DNA of 64,000 nucleotides from Polyporus tsugae (Eukaryota > Basidiomycota > Agaricomycetes > Polyporales > Polyporaceae). This document shows, piece after piece, positions 11,560 through 23,428 of the stretch. Below the pieces are notes generated by a model. That model was not told the DNA's origin. It did not search any database and saw only the letters and a list, made by a program, of their open reading frames with translations. The translations under genes and the position numbers were made by a program. Every line of letters begins with the position of its first letter. The stretch's first letter is position 1. The DNA is taken from positions 4,588,001 to 4,652,000 of the forward strand of contig JAHRBS010000004.1 of NCBI GenBank assembly GCA_024305745.1, written 5' to 3'.

Positions 11560-13470
11560 CGCGAGTCCATGCGGCATCGTGAACGTCCGGGGCGTGGCAC
11601 GACTGGTCGGATCCATGTGTGGCAGTCGGTCTGCAACTACTACATAAGTAGCAGCGACCTAACAGGAATAAGCGATGAAGAGACGGTGTATCTAGCCTTG
11701 ACGCAGTTGTGAGAACGTCTTCGGAGACTGATCAATCTCGTCAAGTAAAACGGCAAGCCTTGGAGGTTCGCGTTGAGCGCGCATGCTCAGGCTTGAGGAC
11801 ACCGGGGTTCGCGCACTACCGCACGGCGTGGGTGACGTCGTTCCCCGCCTCGCCTCCCGGGTGCCCACCCAGGGCAGCCTATCTGATATCCTGTCACGCA
11901 CCACCACCACTACTACAGGGACCTGCCACCGCTAGGTGGGCCGCGTGACGTAGAAGCCTTCCACGTCCTCCCGCGCTGCATCGGCGGACGACGTCGACGT
12001 TTGCCACACCTGCGGGTTCTGCTTGATGTACTCGGACCTCAGCCGCAGCATGTGCGGCGTCACTACGTGACAGCCGGTGAAGGTCGCGGGCGGGTCGTCA
12101 ACCTCCGGAAGCTCAGCTGGACAAGTGCGCAACGTGTCAGCAACTTGAAGACGAACACGGGCTGACTTGCAAGAGGATGGATGGGGCGTACAAATGTCGG
12201 GAATGCGCCCGAAGAGTCGTTCCCTCCACCGCTCGCCGTCGTCTTCTTCCAGAGGGGGCTGGATGGACCGGTTTGAAGTCGTTGAAGCCGATCCTGTATT
12301 ATAGGCAACGGGCGAGGATCAGCACACGAATATGCGGCAAGAGCAGACATACGCACGCATGTCAGGCTCGTCGTCGTTCCCGGATTCCTGCGAATCTTCA
12401 CTTGAACCGGTCTCCGACGACATCCTGTCCTTCAGCTGCTTGACGACCTCCGGTTCTGGAATGGATTTGAAAGGGGGGTTCGCGCGCGGGAGGTTGATGA
12501 TAGCGTAAGCAAAACGAGCGTACAGAAACTGGACCGGGATGTCCGGGTGAATCGTCACCGGTCGCCGGTGGAGCAGGTCGGGCAGGTTGGAATATCCCCC
12601 CCTCACAAAGTACGCGACAAACCTCTGGCTGTTAGCCAGGTCGAAGTTATCCGGGTAAAAGACAAACCCGTGCGAGTCGAAACATAAACGCACGTCCGCG
12701 CGCAGCAAGACACCATTCGCAGGGTGGTCGATACCTCCCGACAGATCCCCGCGGATGTGGAAGCCCATGTCGTGCGCATCAAACCAACTCTCTTCAGCTT
12801 TGGGTATCAGGTGGGCGCACTGGGGGGCTGTGAATGCAACCCACAGGCCCATAAGGCTCGGTCGTGTCATTACCAAACGGAATAACGCACAGTCTCTCCA
12901 CCTCGTAATGGCGCAATTCTCGTCCCTCTGTCCAACGGAGTTGGCCATCTGACTTGGTGCTGGGGGAAGCCGGCCCCGGGAAGGGGGAGGCTGCCGCTGC
13001 CGCAATGCATCCGTGATTTTGGCCCAGCGGTCGGGGAGGACAGAGGGAAACGTGAACGCAGAGAGCGTCTTGACGATGGGGTAGTTCCGGTTGGCTTCGA
13101 CATCAGGGGGACCGAGGAAGTAGTAGCAGTCGACATCGAGAGGCTCGTCGTTGATCTCTACGCGATTCCGACCTTCTATGTCTGTTGCTAGGAAGTCTTC
13201 CGAGTCTTGGTTGTTCGCTGCGCGGTTGGTGAGAACGCGGCACGCGTCCAGAACGAGAGGACGGAAGACGCCATAGGGCGTTGCAGTAGAGCCGGTAGAG
13301 AGAGCAGGCAAATAGAGCAGCTGTGCGTTATAACCTGGGCGCCTGATGACGACCCATCCCTTGCACGGTCGAGACACAATATCTCGTGGTGTTGGCACCG
13401 GAAGGTCCTGTCTGCGGTTCATGGTTGAAGGGAGCGGGGAGACTACCAGCTGCGTCGGAAAGGGCTATGT
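11560..13470 (-). repeat. Duplicated block, copy B (HNH-like gene plus flanks)
   Basis: Partner of 7250-9480. It includes repeat copy 3 (about 11560-11700), the 3' flank, the gene, and the first bases upstream of the start codon. Homology fades about 50 bases upstream of the ATG. Confidence 0.75.
11932..13422 (-). CDS. HNH_2-like fungal protein, copy B
   Basis: Paralogue of the gene at 7811-9436. The start at 13422 (MNRRQDLPVPTP) is followed by LSTGSTATPYGVFR, DCYYFLGPPDV and CAHLIPKAEESWFDAHD, a spliced 54-nt intron (12820-12873), and ANGVLLRADVRLCFDS. Three more small exons join in frame and end in GFYVTRPT at 11932. Of the HNH triad, the first His (CAHLIPK) and the Asn remain, but the last His is Arg (RADVR). 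The C-terminal part carries PPLEEDDGERW and LPEVDDPPATFTG. All reading frames and splice sites look usable, so this is the better candidate for an expressed gene. Probable role: nuclease-fold protein of unknown function, perhaps non-catalytic. Confidence 0.75.
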
Positions 13471-13956
13471 AACCCCTCGGAGGCTGGCGACTCCAGTGGG
13501 GCCGACGGCTAACGGATAGACGCTTTCGGGCGCTTCCAGTTGAGATGGAGGACAAATATTTGGGCCTATTTGGGCATGCCAATTGGGCGTCTCGTGCCGT
13601 GTTTGACCACTAGTACTGGCACCACTGTGGACTCCATCATGTCATTGTCATTGGCCCTTAGTCGTGCCTACGCTCTGATATGACCACATCGGCCTACGAG
13701 CAAGGTAGAGTGTTGAACGGGTAAGTAAGTATACATATTTCCGTGTCCCACTGCAAATCACGATACAGGCACGAGTGTTAGATCATAACTACTAGCCCAG
13801 CGTGGCAAACTTTGGAAACCAGCAGGTTCTCAAGAAGACCGCTACCGTTGGGTTACCACCAGACTATTGATTCTACAAGTTACGGAGGAGGACTGTCACA
13901 GTAGGTCTGAACCAATCAAACTCAGAGCGACTGGCTTGTTGATGGGCTGACAACCC
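13423..13956. other. Divergent promoter region between HNH copy B and F-box gene
   Basis: Shared intergenic space of two genes transcribed away from each other. I see no repeat or RNA gene apart from about 50 bases of duplicated 5' flank at the left. Confidence 0.5.
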
Positions 13957-15725
13957 ATGCACGATTCCAGAATGCATCCAGACGAACCAGGATATCCTCG
14001 CGGACAGCCCCAGTTGAATTTCGACGTCCTGCGTCGGGTCTGCCACCACCTCATCGATGTCTCCGACGTCCTTTCCTTTGCACTCACCTGCTCTACGTTG
14101 ACGGAGGATGCGTTACGGCGACGTCTTAGGATGGCACCAGTCAATCTGTTGAATGGCGAATCGATCGACAACTTTTACGGCTTCATCTTTGCAAACGAAC
14201 CCGCACGCGCACCATACATATATGGGCTCAAGCTTCCTACTCCATACAACTACAATATTCAAGTTATGGACAACTCCCGTTTCCAAACTATCGACGACCG
14301 TCTCGTCGCCCTTTTGGAGGCGGCGATTCACATCCAGTATCTCTACTTCCCCACCTCCATTAGCGACCCCATATTCGATGCTGCGATGAAGCTCACTACT
14401 CTACGCGAACTCCGTGCGGTCTCCGACGTATATCAGGGACCTTTGCGCTTCCGTCTCACCACTTTGCGGTCCCCACTCCGATCCCTCCGCATCGACGAAA
14501 ACGACCCTGCCGGAGATAACACTTCCACGAGCCACTTACACAACGGCCTAAGCCACTTCGCACCAACCCTCGAGGTCCTCGAACTGGACTTCTTCCAGAT
14601 CGAGATCCCCTCCTCTTCCGTCACGATACCATTCACCGCCGTTCGATCTCTCAAGGTCAAGAATGCTGACTTCATCTTCGACCTCGACCAGGTGGCCATC
14701 CTTCTGCGACTGTTCCCGAACCTCGACAACACGCTCTCTCTGGGCACAAGTTTGGGCACGAACGTCGCAGAAGATGAATATCTAAGGATGCGACAACGGA
14801 ACCAGGAGGCACAGAAGGCTCACGCTTGGTCAGGGCTCGACCGGCTCGTCTGTGACGCCGAAACGGCTTTCCTGATGGCTCTCCAATGCCCCATCCGTCG
14901 CATGGACATTGGAGTGCCGCGGTCTCGTGGAAAGCGCTATCTGACCGACACCCTTCGTCACAACTCCCCTCGACAACTGCATCTCTCTCTGTCGTTCCGC
15001 AATGGCTTAGCCATCCTAGATGGGCTGCTCCCTTTCGAGACGGCGGACAAGCTGACGCATCTCGTCGTGTTCGCCGACTTCGATGTGCCCTACCAACGGA
15101 GGGCCCGCGGCAAGGGAAAGCATATCCGAGTCCCTTGGGATCAGTTCATAGTGCGTAAACGGCCGCGTCCTATCAACCCCCGGCAACTCACAGCGCATCC
15201 GTTCCATCCCAGGACAGAGCGGTCGACTCGATAAAGCATCTCCGCCTCACGCACCTCCGCATCGTCTTCTACTACACCGTCCACCAGGCGCTGCCGGATC
15301 CCTTGCCCGAAGGAGGCCCCGTGAGTACCGAGTGCGAAATCGACCTTCATTCCGCCGCGACCCGGTTGAGGGATACGATGCCGACCCTCCGGTACCTCTT
15401 CCTCACCGCCTGCGGCGGGACGTACGCCATCCCGCCCAGGAATGAATGGGAGCCCTGTCGGAAGCAGACACTCGACAGGTGGCTCTCGTCGAAGGCGTGG
15501 CGGCTCGTCCATGATAATGGGGACCTCCGTCTGTCGAACGCGGATCGGGGGTCGTGCATGGAGCTTAGCAGGGAAGATGCGGAGAGGGTCATGCACCAAG
15601 AGGAGTTGCGCTTGTCTTGTGATGAGGAGGTAGGCGGTCGTTGTGTGTGCACATTATTGAAGCTGACCGTGATGGCGATGGTGCAGGACATGGTACGACA
15701 GTGGAACGATTCCACGGGGGATTGA
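13957..15725 (+). CDS. F-box protein
   Basis: Basidiomycete F-box protein, a putative substrate adaptor of an SCF ubiquitin ligase. The F-box-like segment is at residues 15-50 (LNFDVLRRVCHHLIDVSDVL, then SFALTCSTLTEDALRRRL). A leucine-rich, repeat-like region of several hundred residues follows, as usual for the family. The gene has three exons: 13957-15150, 15213-15629 and 15686-15725. Both introns have GTGCGT/GTAGGC donors and CAG acceptors and rejoin in phase (..QFI/DRAVDSIKHLRLTHLRI and ..DEE/DMVRQWN). A second in-frame Met lies at 13972. The substrate is not predictable. Confidence 0.82.
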
Positions 15726-16239
15726 TCCCTCCGTGGATGACGATGCCTGCGGGCGGGCTCCGGGCATATTCGCTTTCTTCGCTAAAGACGTCGTCCCCTT
15801 GTGTGGCATCAAGTTTTCCCTCCCTATCCTTAGATGGTGTGAAACCTTGTCCTAAATTGTGTCGGTCCCGATGCCGCTCATGTGTTCAATAGTTAGTAAG
15901 CATTCCGAGTGACCTACAGAGTTGCCAATCAGCGCAATCCACTGCGTAGTCTCAGACCATCGGATGCATATCGCACGTCACCCTGTTACGGCGAAGATGC
16001 ATCAACTGGATATTGCTTAGTGTTCCCCTCACAGTTGTCGGACAGTGTCGGACAGCCTGTGTCACTCGTCCCAGCCATGTTGTATCCTATCCTGCTGAAG
16101 TTGCGCACACGTCCCTTGTCCACACCAATTATCAAACACAGACGTCCGTATGCACCCGAATCACGTTATCTCGTTCGTATTTTACATTGACACGCCGTCG
16201 AGCCCTTGACAGGCTATCCTACCACTTCACCCCCAGCAC
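15726..16239. other. Intergenic region between convergent genes
   Basis: Lies between the 3' ends of the F-box gene and the FunK1 gene. It should hold both terminators. I see no other feature. Confidence 0.5.
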
Positions 16240-18801
16240 CTACTTACCAGAACGTCGTCTCTGCAGGCCCCCAGTGCCAGCGTTCCCAGAGCGTGGCTTC
16301 GCACTCGAACCCTTCCTCGCCCGCTTACAGTTCGCCCCAACCTCTTCGCGGAAATCCGACTCGCTCCAGGTCCGCTTCGTGCCAAGTCGAGACCCTCTTC
16401 GCGCCAGCGGGCGTGCCCGGCGGGTTTGATACTCCCGTCTGTCGACCGTCGGCCAGACCTTCCGGATCGCCTTCATGCACGCGCCGACCATGCGGTCGTG
16501 AGTCTGGAGCGGCGACAGCGCGGTGTTTGGAGACGGCAGCGCGCGTGGCGCGTTTCCATCGAGCTCGTCTGGACTCGGCGAACCGTCGCCGAGGATATCT
16601 CCGTCGTAGTCGGGGAGGGTCGCCTGAGCACCGCAGTACGAGCCTTGGGCAAAGATGTTTTCGAGAGAAGAGGCACGAGGGGTAGACTCGGGGAGGACGA
16701 CGTGCTGGTAGTGCTGCTTACAGAGCTGGGACAGCTCTGCGAGCAGACCGGCGAGAGGATGGTCTGCGGGAAGACCGTTGACGAACGGACTGCCGTTCTG
16801 CACCTTCTCGAGTTTGAAAGGGCTGCCCTTCGGGTAGTCGGACGTGTCGGTAGGAACGACCGCATCGTAAAGACATTGGGTGAGGTATGCTAGCTCAGCT
16901 TCCGTGGATGCGGCGTTCGGGAGGTGTTTGAGCGCGCAGTAGTTCAGGACGTGCATGAACGACTCGAGGTCGTCCGCCAGCTCGTGCTGCCTTTCGGGAT
17001 ACTCCTGCAAGCGAGCAGACATGAACGGCCAGGAACCCTGCACTCGCTCCATGTAAGCATCCCAAGACCGCTGAACTATGATGTGGTTCACTCACAATGC
17101 GATCAGTTCGAGCATCGTTTCGACCGATTCGCTCCCTAGCCCATCCTATGTCCCAATCGGCAAGTTCATCGAGTGTCCCCTTGGGGGTAGGAATGCCCAG
17201 GTCGTCAGAATCGTAGATCATGATGCTCTCGACGCTGATGCCTTGGTGAAGGATGCTACACTGTCTCCATGCTTTGGAGTGGGCTGGTGGTTGCAATAAG
17301 GTAAGAAGATGAACGGACAGTTCATCAATGAGTTTTACGCACCTACGAGCGCCCAAGTGACAGCTTTCACGAGCTCGAACGAGTTCGTGAAGTCTTCGAG
17401 AGGTCTGCAGATCTCCTTGAAGACCAATCGACAATGGACGAGGGGATGGACGTCTTCATCTGACTCGACGCAGCACTGCGCACGCTGACGTTGACCGTCG
17501 AAGGACACATCGCCTCCCCCGAGCAGCGTGGGGACGTACAGCTCCCCGATGACCTTCTCCCTGAGCTGCAGATAGGTCTCGTACTCGGACTGCACGTCGC
17601 GCGAGTCCAGTCGCCAGCAGTCCTTGATAAAAACTACCGTGTCGGTCGTCAGGTCGTACGCGACGAAGCGCTTCGCACCCTTCCCCACAAGAGAGGGACT
17701 CTGAGATGCAGGCTTCCCGACGAGGAACTGTCGCTGCGTAGGGGTAGCGCCGCGGCGAACGCGAGCACCGTCCGAGGAGAACGGGGCGTCCACCGTGATC
17801 TTGACGACGGGCCATCCTTCAGCAACGGCGCTCCTCAGGCCACGAGCAGTAGCGGAGTCCACATGGAAACGGGTATGCAACTCCCTGAACGTTTCAGCCT
17901 CACTCTCTGCCGCAAGCGTCGCTGTCGGGTCGTGTCCCCGCTCTGCGCGACTCATGCCTGAGAGGCGGGAGAGAAACGTCCCAATGACCTCGGGGTGCGC
18001 TACGTAGTCGAACTCCTCGGAGACCACCGCCCCCGACCTGTCGCAGCGGAGAAAGCGGGCGCAGTCGCACATGAAGTGGATCACGAAGAGGGACTGGCGG
18101 TGCTGGCGGTTGAACATTTCGATGGCGTACTCGGCGAGCTGGCCCCTGCTCAGGCAGCGCTCTCGGCCAGTTGGGAGGAAGGGACTTCGGGGAGTGTAGC
18201 GGGAGGAGAAGGGGGCGGCTTTCGGATCCCACTTGACTTCGATGAGGAGCTCCAGCCACGCCCAAATGACTCGAGCGTCAACCAAATTATCGCTCGGAGT
18301 TGTACGTGCAGGGTCAGTGGGGTAGATGCCCATGTCAGGACGAAGCGCGTCGCCGGAGGAGCCTGAGATCGAGGAGTCTGGGAAGCGGTCCGTGGTTAGG
18401 GCTTCGTATCCCTCCCAACCGACAGCCGCCAGGCAGCTGTTCAGACCATCGCGCTGGAGGGAATGTAAGTGTTCGTCCACAACCTGAAGAGCTCAGAGAC
18501 ATACCAGGCCTGAATACATCCCTTGCTCCTGATGCTCGATGTCCACCTTGAACGGAGCGAAGGTTATCCCTGTCGAATCCGTACCAGGCAAGCAGCTCTG
18601 GAACCAGTGTTCTAGCGGTCGCTCTCGCCACGCCATCTCGCGGTCGAGATCAAGGCGACGCTGATCATGCTTGTTCGTCCCCGAGACATCCGAGAAGGTC
18701 CTGGCACGTTGCACGCGAGGGGGAGAAGCAGCCTCGCCTGCAGGGTTGCCTTCGAAGGGGAGTGTAGGTCCGCGCGATAGCGGACCTGAGCAAGAAGTCA
18801 T
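16240..18801 (-). CDS. FunK1-type fungal protein kinase, probable pseudokinase
   Basis: Fungal-specific FunK1 kinase-like protein. Start at 18801 (MTSCSGPLSRGP). In-frame exons join as YSGL/RDGLNSCLAAV, then ALV/AHSKAWRQCS, then TDRI/GSWPFMSARLQ. The N-terminal half has WAWLELLIEVKWD, the usual FunK1 N-domain. The kinase part has KRFVAYDLTTDTVVFIKDCWR, with a Lys in the VAIK position. The catalytic loop, expected HRDIS..NN, reads ILHQGISVESIM (about 17234-17251): Arg, the catalytic Asp and the Mg-binding Asn are all changed. The DFG-like segment is LADWDIG. GSWPFMSARL and DDLESFMHVL, typical of the family, follow. The tail is basic and Ser-rich. With an open, well-spliced frame this looks like an expressed pseudokinase rather than a relic. 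Confidence 0.85.
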
Positions 18802-19365
18802 ACGGGGTTTGCTAGGTTGGGATATGGGGGATCGAGTCAGTCAGACTGATGCGGTGTGAAGAGTTCCCAATCGAGAAATTGGAGCATCTTATATACGTTC
18901 GTGCTGTACAAACTTGGGAGTGAGGATATGTGGGTCCTATCGGATCCCAGAGGCGCTTCTGGCTGCGATGCATCCACGATAATACCACGGCAGTGTACAC
19001 AAACGCCCACTGCGAGTCCACGATTCAATGTGAACGCAAGGCCTGGGACGATGGTCATCGCCACATAACGCTCGTATAGAGGAGGCTTTGAATGAGCATC
19101 CTCCGACGTCGGAGAGGTGAGAAGCAGGACACGCACCTGCCGAAACTGCTCGAAGGTGGTGGAAGAGGCGTGTGGGCAACACAGAGCGCCAGCTTCGCGC
19201 AGATTGCTCCAGAAGCATGTAGCATTGCATTCAACGTTACGTTTGAGGCGGGATACCTGTGAGGGCACGAATTATGGGAGCAATACAACAATACAACCAA
19301 AGCAAATATTGTCCGGGACGATCCAACAGCATTGCACCGCAACACAGTTACAACCCACGTTCACA
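18802..19365. other. Intergenic region; no supported gene
   Basis: Holds the FunK1 promoter and the 3' flank of the next gene. A 143-codon minus-strand open frame (18837-19268) has no recognisable motif or splice context, so I do not call it. Confidence 0.45.
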
Positions 19366-22300
19366 TCACATAGCCTCACCAGGCTGTAAAACACACGGGA
19401 GCCATCAGCATCACCCAATCATTGGCGTCGTCGTAATCATTGGAAACTCACCTGGACATCGGCTGTGGCAGCACTCAACACCGACAACCTCTCGCGCTCC
19501 TGCGCGAGACCCAACTGCTTCGGCGGATCCGTAAAAGGATCCAGCGATACCGGCCGCGTCACCGCACTTCCTCCAGCGGGGCCAACAGCAACCGGCAGCG
19601 GGTCCGCGAACGGATCGAGCAGAGCCTCGACACTCACGCTCGACCGCGACTGGCCAGGAGCAGGAACGACGATGCTGTCGCGCGTCGTGCTCACCATCGT
19701 CTCGCGCATGTGCGGCTTCGGCTCCGGCATTATAGACGCGTTGCTCGGGGTGGGGCTCACCCGCATACCATCGGTGCTCCTCGAGGACGTCGAGATCGCG
19801 CTCGGGAACAACGCGCTCAGGCGCGTGCCCGCTACATAGCCCATAGGCGGCACCGGCACCCTTCGGGGACCACCCGTGGTAGGAGCAGTCGTGGTGATGG
19901 ATGGCGGGTTCTCGGCATCTCTGCCGCGGCCGTTCATGAATGCGGACGGCACTTGGGCCGCGCGTCTGCGTGCCCGAACGCGGAAGAAGAAAAAGACGAG
20001 GAGACCAAGGACGGCGAGGCCGCCGAGCACTCCGCCAATGATCCCGCCCATCATCGCCGAGTTGCTGTTCGAGCTGAAACGCGTGTCAGAGGACAAATTG
20101 AGGAGGGAACGGATAAACATACGCCGACACGGAGGACACACTTGTGGGAACGGGCGTGGTGAACGTGGTGGTGAACACGCCAGTACTGGTGGAGGCAGAA
20201 AATTGTGTAGAAATTGGTTTGCCATCGCTTGAGATTGTTGCGACGGCACTGGTCGAGGCCTGAGTGCCCGTGAAAGTGGAGGTCACAGTGGCAGAAGATT
20301 GCGGAGGACCCGGATTCCTGTCAGCAGCAGCGCTACGTACCTAGTGTCAGGATTGGATCTCACGAAATTCGAATAACCAATGTTAGACCGACCTGGCGCT
20401 CGAAGTGGTAGTAGACGTGCCGGCATTGCCGCTATCACTTGAAGAGGCCGTGCTGGCCGTTGGACTAGTACCGGCGACGCCGGTGTTTGGAGCACCATTG
20501 TCGCCAGCCTCAGTGCTCCCTTGCGTACTGCTCGTCCCGTCGCCCTTCCCGCCGTCACTTGAGTTACCGGTAGACCCGGTGCTATTGGAACTGTTGTTAG
20601 CTCCATTGCCAGATCCACCACTGCCGCTGTTGTCCCCCGGTGTCGCAGACGGCGTTGCAGCACCATCAGTTGAAGGTGACGTCGCTGTACCTGGCGCCGA
20701 CGCTGAAGGCGGCGCAGGAGATGGAGGCGGTGCGCTGGGGTTGCTGACAGATCCGGTCGATGGAGGCCCATCCGACTTTGTGCTGCTGCCCTGCGTTGCA
20801 GAAACTGACGCCACAGACTTAGTGCTGCTGCCTAGGGTCGGGGAAGCAGATGCAGTAGTAGGGCCTGTGGAATCACTGGGGGTCAAGCCGCCACCAGTCG
20901 TAGACGACGCAATAGTCGGAGACGACACAATAGTCGGAGACGACGCAAGAGCTGTAGTCGACGCAATAGTCGCACTCGATGCGCGAGGCGTAGTCGACGC
21001 ACGGATCGTAGGCGATGCATCAGTGGTAGTCGACGTGGACGTGGTAGGGTCGGCAGAACCGCTGGTACAGCGGCGTAAGCTATGTACAACGGCACGAAAA
21101 CAGAGAAGGAAACTCACATTGGAGCAGGTGCGAGCACAATACTGGTCGTCGTGGACACATCAGAACTGGTCGCAGAAGAAGCGGTGGAAGACGCGATGGT
21201 CCTCGATGGAGATCCATCCGACTTTGTGCTGCTGTTCTGTGTGGCAGAAACTGACGCCACAGACTGAGTGCTGCCCAGGGTCGGGGAAGCAGATGCAGTT
21301 GTAGGGCCTTTGGAATCACTGGGGGTCAAGCTGCCACCAGTCGTAGACGACGGAATAACTGTAGTCGACACAATAGTCGCAGTCGATGCACCAGTCGTAG
21401 GTGATACATCAGTCGTAGGCGATGCATCAGTCGTAGTTGACGTAGATGTGTTAGGGTCGGCAGAACCGCTGATACAGCGGCGTAAACTATGTGTGACGGC
21501 ACGAAGGCAGAGAAGGAAACTCACACTGGAGCAGGTGCAAGCACAAGACCGGTCGTCGTGGACACATCAGAACTGGTCGCAGAAGGCCCGTTGGAAGACG
21601 TGATGGTCTTGGAAGCACCGGACGTCGAAGATGCCTGCGTCGATGCTGGCAACGGGATTGAATATCACATCATGAAGATAGACATGATGACCACACGCAC
21701 TGCTGTCGGCATTCTCGGAGCTAGTCACGGAAGGGGCGGCGAGCACGTTACTACTCGTGGTGGCTGCTGGCGTGGTCGTGGACGGGTCCCCCGAGGTTGT
21801 CGAGGTTTCCGTTTGTGAGGTCGACGGAGTCGAGGTCGTGGGATCCTCGGTGCCAGTAGCGGTAGAAATTGCAACTGAGGTCGATGGATCCTCAGAGCCT
21901 ATTGCCGTGGGAATAGCAACTGTCGTTGGGGGCAGAGTAGAGGAGGAGTCCGTGGATGATGCTGGAGTGTTGGTTGTCGAAGCAGAGACAGATATCGAAG
22001 CAGAGACCGGCGTCGAAGGGGAGACCGCGGTGGATGAAACAGAGGTCGAAACGGAGAGAGAGGTCGAAATAGAGATAGAGGTCGAAGCATCGCTCGTACT
22101 CACTGCAGAAGTGGACAGAGTCGCAGAGGAGGGGGTGGATGAAGCCGAAGTCGACTGTACCGTAGAGGTCGCCTCAGATGGTGTAGGACTCGCCACACCA
22201 GTGGCGGAAGTCAATGCAGCAGGGGTACTCGTTGGGTCGCTAGTGGCAGACGGAGACGAAGATGGAGAGGAAGCTGCACTTGAAGAAGACGCATCCGAAG

Positions 22301-22417
22301 TCGTAACAGAGGGAGTTGCAGGGCTAGCCTGCGCTGTCGGCGGGAGGAGGGATGAGGATATGCACAGAGTAGATGACCTGCTGGATGCTCACGTACCATC
22401 CGACGAAGAGTGAACAC
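19366..22417 (-). CDS. Mucin-like type I membrane protein (Ser/Thr-rich ectodomain)
   Basis: Long Ser/Thr/Pro-rich extracellular region, probably heavily O-glycosylated, followed by a Gly-rich transmembrane helix (MMGGIIGGVLGGLAVLGLLVF, about 20000-20060), a stop-transfer RVRARRR, and a cytosolic tail with two related motifs DPFADP and DPFTDP. Exons join in phase, for example SVSA/SNSNSAMMGG and DVQ/PGEAM, the latter ending at 19366. This is the layout of fungal wall sensors and of many basidiomycete surface proteins, but no cysteine-rich WSC domain is visible. The 5' end is unresolved: the Ser/Thr frame begins downstream of an acceptor near 22330, and I could not identify the signal-peptide exon. 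The ectodomain contains a duplicated exon-intron unit. Confidence 0.68.
20790..21605 (-). repeat. Tandem exon-intron duplication in mucin-like gene
   Basis: Two units of about 400 bp repeat the same intron (GTGAGTTTCCTTCTCTG donor side, then SLRRC..SGSADP at the acceptor) and the same exon text (TTTDASPT, LTPSDS.GPTTASASPTLG, SVASVSATQ.SSTKSDG). A shorter copy of the TSSDVSTTT..VLAPAP end lies at 21521-21605. The intron is duplicated with the exon, so the event was at DNA level and keeps the reading frame. Confidence 0.75.
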
Positions 22418-23428
22418 CCTCGCGCTTCAACGCTAGAGACCTCAGAAAAGGAGCCATGACGAAAGAAAGAAAAAGAGGGAAGGGAGAAACAGCACTCTAC
22501 CTGTGGGCAGGAAGCAAGGTGCATGCTGAGCGACGAGCGGGCCGCCAGTTGATATTGAGGGGGACGGGTTCCAACTTCCGACGACGGAGAGTTGCCGGAG
22601 AGAATCCAGGAGTGATGGTCGCCGAGACTCGGACTGCTCGATTTGATGTAGTCGATGATGGAGAGGCAGGGAATCTCAGGGAATGCACACCGCTGTTGGC
22701 GACACTGCAACTCAGTGATATCGTCCTTCGCCACAATCCAATCGTCGTAGGTTCACGTGAGCATCGCAAGCTTCAGACAGTAGGTGGGTAAATATCTAGA
22801 GTAGACTGTGAGCGTGGCATTCATCGTCGTGGAGACAAGAAGCAAGAGACATTTCCTGCCAGACAACGAACTCCCCACGGTCATAGATTAGATAGACGCT
22901 GTTGGTGTTGCTGTGCTGTGTTGTTCTCCTGTGGCAGAATGAATTCTGGAGTCTGCGCCACAGAGAGACAGAGAGAGACAGAGACAGAGAGAAAAGTTTC
23001 AGCTAAGCGCGCATGCGCAGATGGAGATCGAAGAGGCTGGCCGCTGTTCACAAGACTTACAGTAAGTTCTCTACAATCGCACATCTCACCCGGCTGAGTG
23101 TCCGACACCTCGCGGCACACCGGCAGCACACAGTCAGCAAGCCTGGAGCAAAAGCCTTGTACACATCACCCTAAGCTTATGATGATGGTTCGCTAACCGA
23201 GACATGCATAATGTCACAACATAAGTATGCATGACCATGACACGCACTGCTCTGAGCACACCTAGGGTTACAATTCCAAAGGATTCAACGTTGATCAACG
23301 CCCAGCAGTGTGGACGAATACAAGATGCTTGACTCTACAATGCTAGTGGTAAAACAGTACCATGCCAGTGTGGCTCTCTGAGAACGCGCTCAGACTACGA
23401 CTCAACTTCATTCCCCGGCCGACGAGCT
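22418..23428. other. 5' region of mucin-like gene and intergenic space
   Basis: Probably contains the missing first exon(s) and promoter of the mucin-like gene. A GAGACA-type purine microsatellite lies at about 22962-22993. Nothing else is supported. Confidence 0.4.

Noticed and set aside
18837..19268. 143-codon minus-strand frame upstream of FunK1
   Set aside because: No motif, no convincing start context and no join to the FunK1 gene.
20405..21304. 299-codon plus-strand frame rich in Val/Asp/Leu
   Set aside because: It is the antisense of the Ser/Thr-rich exons of the mucin-like gene; repetitive GC-rich coding DNA keeps the opposite strand open.
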